A DNA stretch of 64,000 nt. It comes from Agrococcus carbonis. Its GTDB lineage: Bacteria; Actinomycetota; Actinomycetes; Actinomycetales; Microbacteriaceae. The notes under the pieces were generated by a model. That model was given only the letters and a program-made list of their open reading frames with translations, did not search any database and was not told where the DNA came from. The DNA lies in NCBI RefSeq assembly GCF_900104705.1, contig NZ_LT629734.1, forward strand, positions 868,001-932,000, read 5' to 3'. How positions within the stretch are numbered: the first letter of the stretch is position 1; the number at the start of each line of letters is the position of its first letter. The position numbers were made by a program, and so were the translations under genes. Shown in pieces: positions 52,134 through 60,890 of the stretch.

Positions 52134-52766
52134 GTGCAGCTGATCCTCGCCTCCGCCTCCCCCGCCCGCCTCGCGCTCCTGCGGCAGGCGGGCATCGAGC
52201 CGACCGTGACGCCCACCGACCTGGACGAGGACCTGCTGATCGCCGCCCACGAGGCCGAGCACGGGCCGCTCGCTCCTGCCGACTACGTGCTCCTGCTCGC
52301 GCGCGCCAAGGCGGAGGCGCTGCTCGACGAGGATCCGCTGACCGGCGTCGACGGCCTCGTGCTCGGCGGCGACTCGTCGCTCGAGCTCGACGGTGCGATG
52401 CTCGGCAAGCCGCACACGCCCGAGCGGGCCCGCGAGCGCTGGCTCGCGCAGCGGGGCCGCTCCGCGACCCTGCACTCGGGGCATTGGATGCTGCGCGTGC
52501 GGCACGGCCGCATCCTCGGCACCGCGGGGGTCGCGACCGCGACGCACCTCGACTTCTCCCCCGACATCGACGAGGCCGAGATCGACGCCTACGTCGCGAC
52601 CGGCGAGCCGCTCGAGGTGGCCGGCGCGTTCACGATCGACGGGCGCGGAGCCGCCTTCATCGACCGGATCGACGGCGACCCGTCGACGGTCGTGGGGATG
52701 AGCATCCCGGCCGTGCGTCGACTCGCGCGGCAGCTCGGGGTCGCCTGGCCCGACCTGACGCGCTGA
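52134..52766 (+). CDS. maf: Maf-family nucleotide pyrophosphatase
   Basis: 210 residues. It hydrolyses non-canonical or m5UTP-type nucleoside triphosphates to monophosphates. The N-terminal signature LILASASPARLALLRQAGIE is diagnostic. GLVLGGDSSLELDGAMLGKP carries the acidic metal site, and TIDGRGAAFIDRIDGDPSTV matches the C-terminal part. GTG at 52134. maf lies between the accD/accE and accA3 genes in mycobacteria too. Confidence 0.92.
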   Translation: MQLILASASPARLALLRQAGIEPTVTPTDLDEDLLIAAHEAEHGPLAPADYVLLLARAKAEALLDEDPLTGVDGLVLGGDSSLELDGAMLGKPHTPERARERWLAQRGRSATLHSGHWMLRVRHGRILGTAGVATATHLDFSPDIDEAEIDAYVATGEPLEVAGAFTIDGRGAAFIDRIDGDPSTVVGMSIPAVRRLARQLGVAWPDLTR

Positions 52767-52779
52767 CGGGCTCGGCGGC

Positions 52780-52785
52780 TAGCCT
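52780..52785 (+). promoter_or_regulatory. -10 hexamer TAGCCT, leaderless start
   Basis: Six nt before the GTG at 52792. Confidence 0.5.
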
Positions 52786-52791
52786 GGCCGC

Positions 52792-53532
52792 GTGACGAGC
52801 CGCGCGACGTGGGTGTGGGCCGACGAGGCTGCGCCGCCCGACCCGGATGCGCTGGCCGCGCTCGTCGTGCGGGAGCGCGTGAGCGAGGCGTTCGTCAGCG
52901 TGCCGTGGGCGGGGCCCACGCCGTCGACCCACCGGCTCGTGGCGGCGCTGCGCGGCGCGGGAGCGCGGGTCGCGGCGCTCGGCGGCGACCCCGCGTGGGT
53001 GGAGCCCGGCCCGGCGCTCGCGTGGGCGCGGCGGGTCGCGGCGGCCTGGCTGTTCGACGGCATCCACCTCGACATCGAACCGTGGGGCCGCTCCGACTGG
53101 CCGGGGAACGAGCAGCGGCTGCTCGACGGGCTCGAGCGCAGCGTGCGCGACGTGGCGGGCGGCACCCGCCTGCCCGTCGAGATCGACCTCGCGCCGTGGA
53201 TCGCCCAGACGCATCCGAGCGCGTTCGATCGCATCGTCCGTCGCGCGGACGCGGTGACCCTGATGGCCTATCGCGATCGCGCCGACGACATCCTCGCCGT
53301 GAGCGCCGGGGCGCGCGCGCTGCTGGCGGGCGCGCGCCGACCGTGGCGGATCGGGGTCGAGACGGCGCCGGTGGGCGAGCCCGCGCCGGCCGCGCGGGAG
53401 ACGTTCGCGGACGACGGTCGGGCGGTGCTCGAGCGGGAGCTCGCGGCGGTGGTCGCGCGGCTCGATGCGCGGGACGGGTTCGCCGGGGTCGCGGTGCACG
53501 ATGCGGCGGGGTGGGCGCGGCTCGCTCCTTGA
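52792..53532 (+). CDS. Small TIM-barrel, GH18-like hypothetical protein
   Basis: 246 residues. FDGIHLDIEPW places D94 and E96 in a GH18-like DxE motif (D89-G-I-H-L-D-I-E96), although the middle Asp of the classic DxxDxDxE is His. VTLMAYRDRADDILAVSAGA later fits a beta-strand 6 MxYxD-type motif. No signal peptide is seen, so if it cleaves glycans it does so inside the cell, or it binds without cleaving. Function is uncertain. Confidence 0.6.
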   Translation: MTSRATWVWADEAAPPDPDALAALVVRERVSEAFVSVPWAGPTPSTHRLVAALRGAGARVAALGGDPAWVEPGPALAWARRVAAAWLFDGIHLDIEPWGRSDWPGNEQRLLDGLERSVRDVAGGTRLPVEIDLAPWIAQTHPSAFDRIVRRADAVTLMAYRDRADDILAVSAGARALLAGARRPWRIGVETAPVGEPAPAARETFADDGRAVLERELAAVVARLDARDGFAGVAVHDAAGWARLAP

Positions 53533-53544
53533 TCTCGTGACGCG

Positions 53545-53561
53545 CGCGGCCTGCGGCCGCG
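53545..53561. terminator. Hairpin between the GH18-like and ABC exporter genes
   Basis: CGCGGCC-TGC-GGCCGCG, a 7-bp perfect stem in a 52-bp convergent gap, suited to terminate both. Confidence 0.55.
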
Positions 53562-53584
53562 TGCTCCTCGATCAGCGGACGGGG

Positions 53585-55693
53585 CTACGTGGTCTGCTGC
53601 GTGGGGATGGTTCCGGTCTGCGCGAGCTCGTGCTCGAGGTCGAGGTCGGCCGCCGCCTGCTCGAACTGCGCGTTGAGCAGCCGCCAGTAGGCGCCCTCCG
53701 CCGCGACCAGCTCGTCGTGCGTGCCCTGCTCGACGATGCGGCCCTGCTCCATCACGAGGATGAGGTCGGCGTCGCGGATCGTCGAGAGCCGGTGCGCGAT
53801 CACGAACGAGGTGCGGTCGCTGCGCAGCGCCGCCATCGCGTGCTGCAGCAGCAGCTCGGTGCGCGTGTCGACCGAGCTCGTCGCCTCGTCGAGGATGAGC
53901 ACGCTCGGTTGCGCGAGGAACGCGCGGGCGATGGTCACGAGCTGCTTCTCGCCCGCGGAGAGGTTCGTCGCGTCCTCGTCGATCACCGTGTCGTAGCCGT
54001 CGGGCAGCGCGTGCACGAACCGGTCGACGTAGGTGGCCGTCGCCGCCTCGATGAGCTGCTCCTCGGTCGCGTCCGGCCGGCCGTACGCGATGTTCTCGCG
54101 GATCGTGCCGCCGAAGAGCCACGTGTCCTGGAGGACCATGCCCGTCTGCGCCCGCAGCGCATCCCTCGTCATCGTCGCCGTGTCGACGCCGTCGAGCGTG
54201 ATGCGGCCGCCGTCGAGCTCGTAGAAGCGCATGAGCAGGTTGACGAGCGTCGTCTTGCCCGCCCCGGTCGGCCCGACGATCGCGACGGTCTGCCCGGGCT
54301 CGACCTCGAGCGAGAGGTCGTCGATGAGCGGCTTGTCGGGCGAGTACGCGAAGCGCACGTGCTCGAACGTCACGCGTCCGGGGCCGTCCTGCGGCACGAC
54401 GCCGTCGGCGTCGGAGGACTCCTCGTCGGCGTCGAGCAGCTCGAACACGCGCTCGGCGCTCGCGACGCCCGACTGCACCATCGTGACGGTCTGCCCGATC
54501 TGGCCGAGGTTCTGGGAGAACTGCTGCGAGTACTGGATGAACGCCTGCACGTCGCCGACGAGGATCTGGCCCGCGGCGACGAAGAGTCCGCCCGCGACCG
54601 CGACGAGCACGTAGCCGATGTTGCCGACGAACGTCATGAGCGGGAAGACGAGGCCCGAGATGAACTGCGCCTTGAAGGACGCCTGGTAGACGGCCTCGTT
54701 CTCCTCGCGGAACCGCGTGCGCACGGCCTCCTCGCGGCCGAACACCTTGACGAGCGCGTGACCGGTGAAGGCCTCCTCGACGATCGCGTTCGCCCGGCCC
54801 GTCCGGCGCCACTGCTCCTTGAACAGGCCCTGCGCCGGCCCCATCACGACGCCGAGGATGATGCCGGTGAGCGGCACGGCGATGAGCGCGATGAGCGCGA
54901 GCCACACGTTGATCGAGAGCATCATGACGAGCACGCCGATGACGGTGAGCAGGCCCGTGACGATCTGCGACATGGTCTGGGACACCGACTGCGAGACGTT
55001 GTCGAGGTCGTTCGTCACGCGCGAGAGCAGCTCGCCGCGCTGCGTGCGGTCGTAGTACGACAGCGGCAGGCGGTGGATCTTCTCCTCGACGTCGCGGCGC
55101 AGGCCCTGCACGGTGCGCTGCACGATGCGGTTGATGACGAAGCCCTGGAGCCACTGGAAGAAGCTGCCCGCGAGGTAGATGCCGAGCACGAGCAGCAGGA
55201 TGCCGCCGAGCGCCTCGAAGTCGATCCCCTGCCCGGGCTGCAGGTCGCGCATCCGCTCGACCATGTTGGCGAAGTCGTCCTGCCCCGCCTGCCGGAGCCC
55301 CTCGACGACCTGCGCCTGCGTGGCGCCGGCCGGCAGCTCGCGCTGCACGAGGCCCTGCACGATGATGTTCGTCGCCTCGCCGAGGATCTTCGGGCCGAGC
55401 ACGACGAGCACGACGCCGACGGCGCCGAGCGCGAACACGAGCGCGAGCCACCAGCGGTACGGGTGCATGAGCGAGAGCAGGCGCCGGCCGGACGCCCAGA
55501 ACGACTTGGCCTTGCCGGGCGGGGGCTCCCAGTCGCCGGCGCCGATGCGAGCGGCCTCGGCCTGCTCGGCCTCGATCCGCTCCTCCTCGGTCAGCTCGGG
55601 CTCGGGCTTGGCGAACCGCGCCTTCCGGGCGGTGATGCGCTCCTCGCGCAGGGCGGCGCGCTCCTCGCGCGTCCGTGCCTTCTTCTCAGCCAT
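53585..55693 (-). CDS. ABC exporter half-transporter, consensus-Glu subunit
   Basis: 702 residues. After a charged ~75-residue N-terminal extension come six membrane helices and the ATPase: Walker A VGPTGAGKTTL, Walker B VLILDEATSSVD with the catalytic Glu, and a non-canonical signature NLSAGEKQLV. An insert between the first helices (about residues 120-165) adds a Gln-rich outer loop. Together with the 574-residue partner it should form an asymmetric heterodimer exporting drugs or lipids. ATG at 55693, just after the partner's stop. Confidence 0.9.
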   Translation of the reverse strand: MAEKKARTREERAALREERITARKARFAKPEPELTEEERIEAEQAEAARIGAGDWEPPPGKAKSFWASGRRLLSLMHPYRWWLALVFALGAVGVVLVVLGPKILGEATNIIVQGLVQRELPAGATQAQVVEGLRQAGQDDFANMVERMRDLQPGQGIDFEALGGILLLVLGIYLAGSFFQWLQGFVINRIVQRTVQGLRRDVEEKIHRLPLSYYDRTQRGELLSRVTNDLDNVSQSVSQTMSQIVTGLLTVIGVLVMMLSINVWLALIALIAVPLTGIILGVVMGPAQGLFKEQWRRTGRANAIVEEAFTGHALVKVFGREEAVRTRFREENEAVYQASFKAQFISGLVFPLMTFVGNIGYVLVAVAGGLFVAAGQILVGDVQAFIQYSQQFSQNLGQIGQTVTMVQSGVASAERVFELLDADEESSDADGVVPQDGPGRVTFEHVRFAYSPDKPLIDDLSLEVEPGQTVAIVGPTGAGKTTLVNLLMRFYELDGGRITLDGVDTATMTRDALRAQTGMVLQDTWLFGGTIRENIAYGRPDATEEQLIEAATATYVDRFVHALPDGYDTVIDEDATNLSAGEKQLVTIARAFLAQPSVLILDEATSSVDTRTELLLQHAMAALRSDRTSFVIAHRLSTIRDADLILVMEQGRIVEQGTHDELVAAEGAYWRLLNAQFEQAAADLDLEHELAQTGTIPTQQTT

Positions 55694-55694
55694 C

Positions 55695-57419
55695 TCAGGC
55701 CTCCACTGCCATCTGCGACTCGACGATCTCGCGGTAGGTGTCGTTCTCGGCGAGCAGCTCGTCGTGCGTGCCGGTGCCGACGACGCGGCCGGCGTCGAGC
55801 ACGACGATGCGGTCGGCGTCGACGATCGTCGAGACCCGCTGGGCGACGACGATCCTCGTGGTGCGCCCGACCGCCTGGTCGAGCGCGGCCCGCAGGCGCG
55901 CATCCGTCGTGAGGTCGAGCGCCGAGAACGAGTCGTCGAAGACGAGCACGTCGGGCTCGGCGACGAGCGCGCGGGCGATCGACAGCCGCTGGCGCTGGCC
56001 GCCGGAGACGTTCGTGCCGCCCTGCGCGATGCGGGCGTCGAGCTGGCCCTCCATCTGCTGCACGAAGCCCGCCGCCTGCGCGATCTCGAGCGCTCGCCAC
56101 AGCTCCTCGTCGGTCGCGTGCTCGTTGCCGTAGCGGAGGTTCGACGCCACCGTCCCGGCGAAGAGGTAGGGGCGCTGGGGCACGATCGCGAGGCTGCGCC
56201 AGAGCGCCTCCGCGTCGAGCTGCGTCACGTCGGCGCCGCCGACGAGCACCGTGCCGGCCGTCGCGTCGAACAGCCGCGGGATGAGGTTGACGAGCGTCGT
56301 CTTGCCGGCGCCCGTCGAGCCGATGATCGCGACCGTCTCGCCGGGCTCGGCCCGCAGCGAGACGCCGTCGAGCACCGGCGTCTCGGCGCCCGGGTACTGG
56401 AAGACGACGTCGCGCAGCTCGACCGTGCCGGGCGTCGGCATCGCGACGCCCCCCGCGGCGCGGACGACGCTCGGCTCGGTCTCGAGCACCTCGCCGATGC
56501 GCCGGGCGGAGACCGCGGCCCTCGGGATCATGATCGTCATGAAGGTCGCCATCATGACGCCCATCAGGATCTGCATGAGGTACTGCAGGAACGCCATCAT
56601 CACGCCGATCTGCAGCTCGCCGGTGTCGACGAGGCCGGCGCCGAACCACAGCACCGAGATCGACGAGACCTGCACGATGAGCATGATGATCGGGAACATG
56701 AGCACGAAGAGGTTGCCGGTGCGGACCATCGCGTCGGTGACGGCGTCGTTCGCGACGGCGAAGCGAGCCTTCTCGCGCCGCTCCTGCACGAACGCGCGGA
56801 TCACGCGGATGCCGGTGAGCTGCTCGCGCAGCACCTTGTTGATCGCGTCGATGCGCTCCTGCAGCTGACGGAAGATCGGCACGAGGCGCGAGACGAGCAC
56901 GCCGAGCACCACGAGCATGAGCGGCACCGCGACGGCGATGAGCCAGGAGAGCGTCGCGTCGGCGCGCACGGCCATGATGACGCCGCCGATCGCGAGCATC
57001 GGCGCCGACAGCAGCATCGTGCAGCTCATCAGGATGAGCATCTGCACCTGCTGCACGTCGTTGGTGTTGCGCGTGATGAGGCTCGCGGCGCCGAAGCGCT
57101 GCACGTCCTGCTCGCTGAAGTCGCCGACCTTGCCGAAGATGTCCGCACGCAGGTCGCGGCCGGCGCGCATCGCGAGGCGCGCGCCGAAGAGGATCGCGAG
57201 GATGTTGGCGGCCACCTGGCCGAGGCTCATGACGAGCATGAGGCCGCCGAGCCGCCAGATGGTGTCGGTGTCGCCGCGCAGTACGCCGTCGTCGATGATG
57301 TCGGCGTTGATGGTGGGCAGCATGAGCGTGAGCACCGACTGCACGAACTGGAACACGATGACCAGCAGCAGCGCGGGCCACGAGGGCTTGACGTAGCGGA
57401 CGATGAGCTTCCAGAGCAT
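55695..57419 (-). CDS. ABC exporter half-transporter, degenerate-site subunit
   Basis: 574 residues: six membrane helices, then ATPase with Walker A IGSTGAGKTTL, canonical signature NVSGGQRQRL and Walker B VLVFDDSFSALD, where Asp replaces the catalytic Glu. This is the pattern of TM287/288- and BmrCD-type heterodimers: the good signature here completes the active site of the 702-residue partner, and the other site is weak. The start is ATG at 57419, 3 nt after the TetR stop, so regulator and transporter share one transcript. Confidence 0.9.
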   Translation of the reverse strand: MLWKLIVRYVKPSWPALLLVIVFQFVQSVLTLMLPTINADIIDDGVLRGDTDTIWRLGGLMLVMSLGQVAANILAILFGARLAMRAGRDLRADIFGKVGDFSEQDVQRFGAASLITRNTNDVQQVQMLILMSCTMLLSAPMLAIGGVIMAVRADATLSWLIAVAVPLMLVVLGVLVSRLVPIFRQLQERIDAINKVLREQLTGIRVIRAFVQERREKARFAVANDAVTDAMVRTGNLFVLMFPIIMLIVQVSSISVLWFGAGLVDTGELQIGVMMAFLQYLMQILMGVMMATFMTIMIPRAAVSARRIGEVLETEPSVVRAAGGVAMPTPGTVELRDVVFQYPGAETPVLDGVSLRAEPGETVAIIGSTGAGKTTLVNLIPRLFDATAGTVLVGGADVTQLDAEALWRSLAIVPQRPYLFAGTVASNLRYGNEHATDEELWRALEIAQAAGFVQQMEGQLDARIAQGGTNVSGGQRQRLSIARALVAEPDVLVFDDSFSALDLTTDARLRAALDQAVGRTTRIVVAQRVSTIVDADRIVVLDAGRVVGTGTHDELLAENDTYREIVESQMAVEA

Positions 57420-57422
57420 GGA

Positions 57423-58070
57423 TCAGGCCTTCTGGGTCTCGAGTGCGGATGCCGGGGTGGCGGTGCGAGGTGCGGATGCGGCGGCGCGCGTCGCGGCATC
57501 CGTCGCGGCGATGCCGTGGAGCAGCACCTGGATGATGTCATCGACCGATGACGCGGGCTGCGCGTCGCCCCAGCCGGAGGCGGCGGCCCACGCGAGGGTG
57601 CGCACGAGCTCGGCCGCGACGACGGGCGAGACCCGCAGCTCGTCGCGGAACGGCTCGAAGCGCTCGGCGAGGCGGTGCTTCGACGCCTCGAAGTCGTCGT
57701 GCGCCTCGTGCGCCGCGCGCTGGCCGATCGGGCCGAGCGCCATGACGAGGCGGAAGACGAACCGCATGCGGTCGACGAGCACGCGGGCCGTCCACGTGAC
57801 GACCTCCTCGAGGGTGTCGAGCTCGGGGGCCGCGGCGGCGCCCTCGCGCTCGCCGGCGAGGCCGCCGACGGTGAGGTGGTGCTGCGCGAGCGCGAGCAGG
57901 AGCGACTCCTTGTCGCCGAACGCCTTGAAGAGCGTGCCCTCGGCGACGCCGGCCGCCTCGGCGAGCTGCCGGGTCGTGATCGCGGCGCCGTGCTCGAGCA
58001 CGGCGGGCGTCACCGCCTCGACGATCTGCGCGCGGCGGTCGTCGGCGCTCAGGCGCGGGGCGGGGGTCAC
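57423..58070 (-). CDS. TetR-family transcriptional regulator
   Basis: 215 residues. The N-terminal helix-turn-helix is RRAQIVEAVTPAVLEHGAAI followed by TTRQLAEAAGVAEGTLFKAF-GDK. The C-terminal ligand domain is helical with a variable tail. It is first in the operon with the two exporter subunits, so it most likely represses it until an exported compound binds. GTG at 58070 is 6 nt after TACGAT, and a 20-bp palindrome overlaps the promoter. Autoregulation is therefore very likely. Confidence 0.9.
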   Translation of the reverse strand: MTPAPRLSADDRRAQIVEAVTPAVLEHGAAITTRQLAEAAGVAEGTLFKAFGDKESLLLALAQHHLTVGGLAGEREGAAAAPELDTLEEVVTWTARVLVDRMRFVFRLVMALGPIGQRAAHEAHDDFEASKHRLAERFEPFRDELRVSPVVAAELVRTLAWAAASGWGDAQPASSVDDIIQVLLHGIAATDAATRAAASAPRTATPASALETQKA

Positions 58071-58076
58071 GCGTCG

Positions 58077-58082
58077 ATCGTA
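58077..58082 (-). promoter_or_regulatory. -10 hexamer TACGAT, leaderless start of the tetR-exporter operon
   Basis: Six nt before the GTG at 58070 and directly downstream of the palindromic operator. Confidence 0.55.
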
Positions 58083-58083
58083 C

Positions 58084-58103
58084 GTGAGTGAGCGCTCACT
58101 CAC
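58084..58103. promoter_or_regulatory. 20-bp perfect palindrome, probable TetR operator
   Basis: GTGAGTGAGCGCTCACTCAC lies 1 nt upstream of the -10 of the tetR operon, where a bound dimer would block RNA polymerase. Size and symmetry fit a TetR-family site. Confidence 0.75.
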
Positions 58104-58130
58104 CAAGCGCGCTCGGCGCGTCGTCGCCCC

Positions 58131-58940
58131 TCAGGTGCGCCGCTGCCAGCCGTCGTGGTCGCCGCGCTGCCACGCGTCGGCGGTGCGCGCGATCACGTCG
58201 TGCGCGGTGTCGAGCAGATCCTGCGCGAGGGCGCCCCATTCGCCCAGCTGCGGCGTGCGCCCCTCGCGTCCGGCGCCGCGTCGCGCGGCCGACTCCGCGG
58301 CGTCGAACGCTCGCGACGCGCGGCGCACGGCGTCGCGGTAGGCGGCGAACTCGGCGGGGGTCAGCGCGGCGCCCGCGCTCGCGGGCCGCAGCTCGAGGGC
58401 CGTGCGCTGCTCGCGCAGGAACGCCTGCAGCGCGGGCGACGACGCGTCGCTCATCGCCGGGCACTCGATCGCCTTGGCGGGGTCGGTCTCGTACGCGATC
58501 CAGCGGGAGGTGACGGCGTCGTGCTCGGCTCGCAGGAGGGCGAGGGGCATCGCCTCGATCGGCGCGCGAGCATCGGGCATGGATGCGCAAGCGGCCCGCA
58601 CCTGCGCGTGGCGCGCCCGCAGATCGGCCGCCGCGGCCTTGACCGCGCGCTCCGCGGCCTGCACCCTGCGCCGCGCATCCGGCACCGCGCCGGGGACGCC
58701 GCGATCGGCTGACCGCTCGGCCTGCGCGCGCAGCAGCTCGGCTCGGGCGAGCTTGCGCTCGGCGCTCGCGCGGGTGACCGCGCGCCGCGACTCGCGCACG
58801 TCGTGCAGCGCGGCCTGGAGCGCGAGCCTGCGGCCCGCGGGACCGCGGCGGCGCAGCCCGGCCCAGCCGATCGCGCCGGCGCCCGCACCGGCGGGCGCGA
58901 CCCACCACCACTCGGCAGCGAGCACCAGCACCGGATCCAC
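58131..58940 (-). CDS. Hypothetical membrane-anchored coiled-coil protein
   Basis: 269 residues, family not recognised. One N-terminal hydrophobic segment (residues 1-28, VLVLAAEWWWVAPAGAGAGA) is followed by long Ala/Arg/Glu-rich helices that look coiled-coil (about 35-120). A second helical region contains DAVRRASRAFDAAESAARRG and ends WQRGDHDGWQRRT. GTG at 58940 lies 6 nt after TACGAT. It is divergent from accA3 and upstream of, but separate from, the tetR operon. Confidence 0.65.
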   Translation of the reverse strand: MDPVLVLAAEWWWVAPAGAGAGAIGWAGLRRRGPAGRRLALQAALHDVRESRRAVTRASAERKLARAELLRAQAERSADRGVPGAVPDARRRVQAAERAVKAAAADLRARHAQVRAACASMPDARAPIEAMPLALLRAEHDAVTSRWIAYETDPAKAIECPAMSDASSPALQAFLREQRTALELRPASAGAALTPAEFAAYRDAVRRASRAFDAAESAARRGAGREGRTPQLGEWGALAQDLLDTAHDVIARTADAWQRGDHDGWQRRT

Positions 58941-58946
58941 ACGGCC

Positions 58947-58952
58947 ATCGTA
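58947..58952 (-). promoter_or_regulatory. -10 hexamer TACGAT, leaderless start
   Basis: Six nt before the GTG at 58940. It is the same hexamer as the tetR promoter. Confidence 0.45.
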
Positions 58953-59008
58953 AGCCGTGCCGGCCACGCGCGGCGGGAAAGCGGCGAGCCGCCCCCGCCG
59001 CGGGCAAC

Positions 59009-59022
59009 TGTGGGAATCCGCA
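59009..59022. promoter_or_regulatory. TGTGGGAATCCGCA upstream of accA3
   Basis: Matches the accD-upstream element at 12 of 14 positions. It lies about 55 nt before the accA3 -10 hexamer. Confidence 0.4.
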
Positions 59023-59077
59023 GCGGATCGGGGCATCCCTGTGTGCGATGTGCACGCATCCGGCACGTGCGGGCGCT

Positions 59078-59083
59078 TAGGCT
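59078..59083 (+). promoter_or_regulatory. -10 hexamer TAGGCT for accA3
   Basis: Eight nt before the ATG at 59092. GAGGA lies in the gap, so a very short leader is possible. Confidence 0.45.
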
Positions 59084-59091
59084 GAGGAACC

Positions 59092-60855
59092 ATGCCCCGC
59101 ATCACGAAGGTCCTGATCGCCAATCGCGGCGAGATCGCCGTCCGCATCATCCGCGCCGCGCGCGATGCGGGCATCGGCACGGTCGCCGTCTACGCCGACC
59201 CCGACCGCGATGCGCAGCACGCGCAGCTCGCCGACGAGGCGTACGCCCTGGGCGGCTCCACGAGCGCCGAGACCTACCTCGTGATCGACAAGATCCTCTC
59301 GGTCGCGCGCCGCTCGGGCGCGGATGCGGTGCACCCGGGCTACGGGTTCCTGGCCGAGAACGCCGACTTCGCCCGCGCGGTGATCGACGCGGGCCTCATC
59401 TGGATCGGCCCGAGCCCCGAGGCGATCGAGCAGCTCGGCGACAAGGTCTCCGCGCGGCACATCGCCGAGTCGGTCGGCGCGCCGCTCGCGCCCGGCACGA
59501 TCGAGCCCGTCTCGGGCGCTGCGGAGGTGCTCGAGTTCGTCGACGAGCACGGGCTGCCCGTCGCGATCAAGGCGGCGTTCGGCGGCGGCGGGCGCGGCCT
59601 CAAGGTCGCCTTCACGCGCGATGAGGTCGAGCAGCAGTTCGACTCCGCGACCCGCGAGGCGGTCGCGGCGTTCGGCCGCGGCGAGTGCTTCGTCGAGAAG
59701 TACCTCGACAAGCCCCGCCACGTCGAGACCCAGTGCCTCGCCGACAGCCACGGCAACGTCGTCGTCGTCTCCACGCGCGACTGCTCCCTGCAGCGCCGCC
59801 ACCAGAAGCTCGTCGAGGAGGCGCCCGCGCCCTTCATCTCGGCCGAGCAGGACGCCGAGCTGCGGCGCGCCTCCAAGGCGATCCTGCGCGCCGCGAAGTA
59901 CGTCGGCGCCGGCACGTGCGAGTTCCTCATCGGCGCCGACGGCACCGTCTCGTTCCTCGAGGTCAACACGCGCCTGCAGGTCGAGCATCCGGTCTCGGAG
60001 GAGGTCACGGGCATCGACCTCGTGCGCGAGCAGTTCCGCATCGCGGAGGGCGAGGCGCTCGGCTACGACGACCCGCAGGTGACGGGCCACTCGATCGAGT
60101 TCCGCATCAACGGCGAGGACGCCGGCGCCGGCTTCATGCCGCAGCCCGGCCCCGTGCGCATCTTCCGCACCCCCTCGGGCCCCGGCGTGCGCGTCGACTC
60201 GGGCGTCGTCGCGGGCGACGTCATCGGCGGCAGCTTCGACTCGATGCTCGCGAAGCTCATCGTCACGGGCCGCGACCGCGCCGAGGCGCTCGAGCGCTCG
60301 CGGCGGGCGCTCGCGGAGTTCGAGGTCGAGGGGCTGCCGACCGTGCTGCCGTTCCACCGCCGCATCGTCGAGCACCCGGCGTTCGCGCCCGCGGGCGACG
60401 AGCCGTTCTCGGTCTACACGTCGTGGATCGAGACCGAGTTCGAGAACGACATCCCCGCGTGGGGCGGCGAGCCGGGCGAGCTCGGCGGCCCCGAGCCGCG
60501 CCGCACGGTCGTGGTCGAGAGCGACGGCAAGCGCATCGCCGTCTCGATGCCCAAGCGGCTCTTCAGCGACATGAAGGATGCGAAGGGTCCGGCCCCGCGC
60601 CGCACCCGGCGCGCGCTCGAGGGCGGCGCCGGCTCCGGCGCGATCGTCTCCCCCATGCAGGCGACCGTCGTGAAGGCCGAGGTCTCGGTCGGCGATCGCG
60701 TCGTGGCGGGCGACCTGCTCGTCGTGCTCGAGGCGATGAAGATGGAGCAGCCCCTCTCGGCCCCCATCGCCGGGACGGTGGCCGCGATCGACGCCCCGGT
60801 CGGCAAGACGGTGCCCTCGGGCCACCACCTCGTCACGATCACGCCCGACGCCTGA
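59092..60855 (+). CDS. accA3: Acyl-CoA carboxylase alpha subunit (biotin carboxylase + BCCP)
   Basis: 587 residues. The biotin carboxylase domain (1-~450) has [46 protein letters not shown] for [18 protein letters not shown] and [18 protein letters not shown] linker leads to the C-terminal biotinyl domain with [11 protein letters not shown], where K550 is the biotin-bearing Lys. It supplies carboxybiotin to AccD, and BirA (42753) would biotinylate it. In mycobacteria AccA3 serves several carboxylases. The gene converges with the LpdA-like gene, with a hairpin between. Confidence 0.95.
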   Translation: MPRITKVLIANRGEIAVRIIRAARDAGIGTVAVYADPDRDAQHAQLADEAYALGGSTSAETYLVIDKILSVARRSGADAVHPGYGFLAENADFARAVIDAGLIWIGPSPEAIEQLGDKVSARHIAESVGAPLAPGTIEPVSGAAEVLEFVDEHGLPVAIKAAFGGGGRGLKVAFTRDEVEQQFDSATREAVAAFGRGECFVEKYLDKPRHVETQCLADSHGNVVVVSTRDCSLQRRHQKLVEEAPAPFISAEQDAELRRASKAILRAAKYVGAGTCEFLIGADGTVSFLEVNTRLQVEHPVSEEVTGIDLVREQFRIAEGEALGYDDPQVTGHSIEFRINGEDAGAGFMPQPGPVRIFRTPSGPGVRVDSGVVAGDVIGGSFDSMLAKLIVTGRDRAEALERSRRALAEFEVEGLPTVLPFHRRIVEHPAFAPAGDEPFSVYTSWIETEFENDIPAWGGEPGELGGPEPRRTVVVESDGKRIAVSMPKRLFSDMKDAKGPAPRRTRRALEGGAGSGAIVSPMQATVVKAEVSVGDRVVAGDLLVVLEAMKMEQPLSAPIAGTVAAIDAPVGKTVPSGHHLVTITPDA

Positions 60856-60890
60856 GCCGGGCCGGGCGCCTACCGGGCGCCGGGCTCAGG
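60851..60890. terminator. Bidirectional hairpin spanning two stop codons
   Basis: CCTGAGCC (60851-60858) pairs with GGCTCAGG (60883-60890), and an inner GGCGCC pair (65-70 with 76-81) closes on TACCG. Both the accA3 TGA and the opposite-strand TGA lie inside the stem. Confidence 0.75.

Noticed and set aside
57227..58106. Upstream start of the TetR gene inside the palindrome (58106)
   Set aside because: It would place the operator and -10 inside the coding region; the GTG at 58070 fits the leaderless pattern and the family start.
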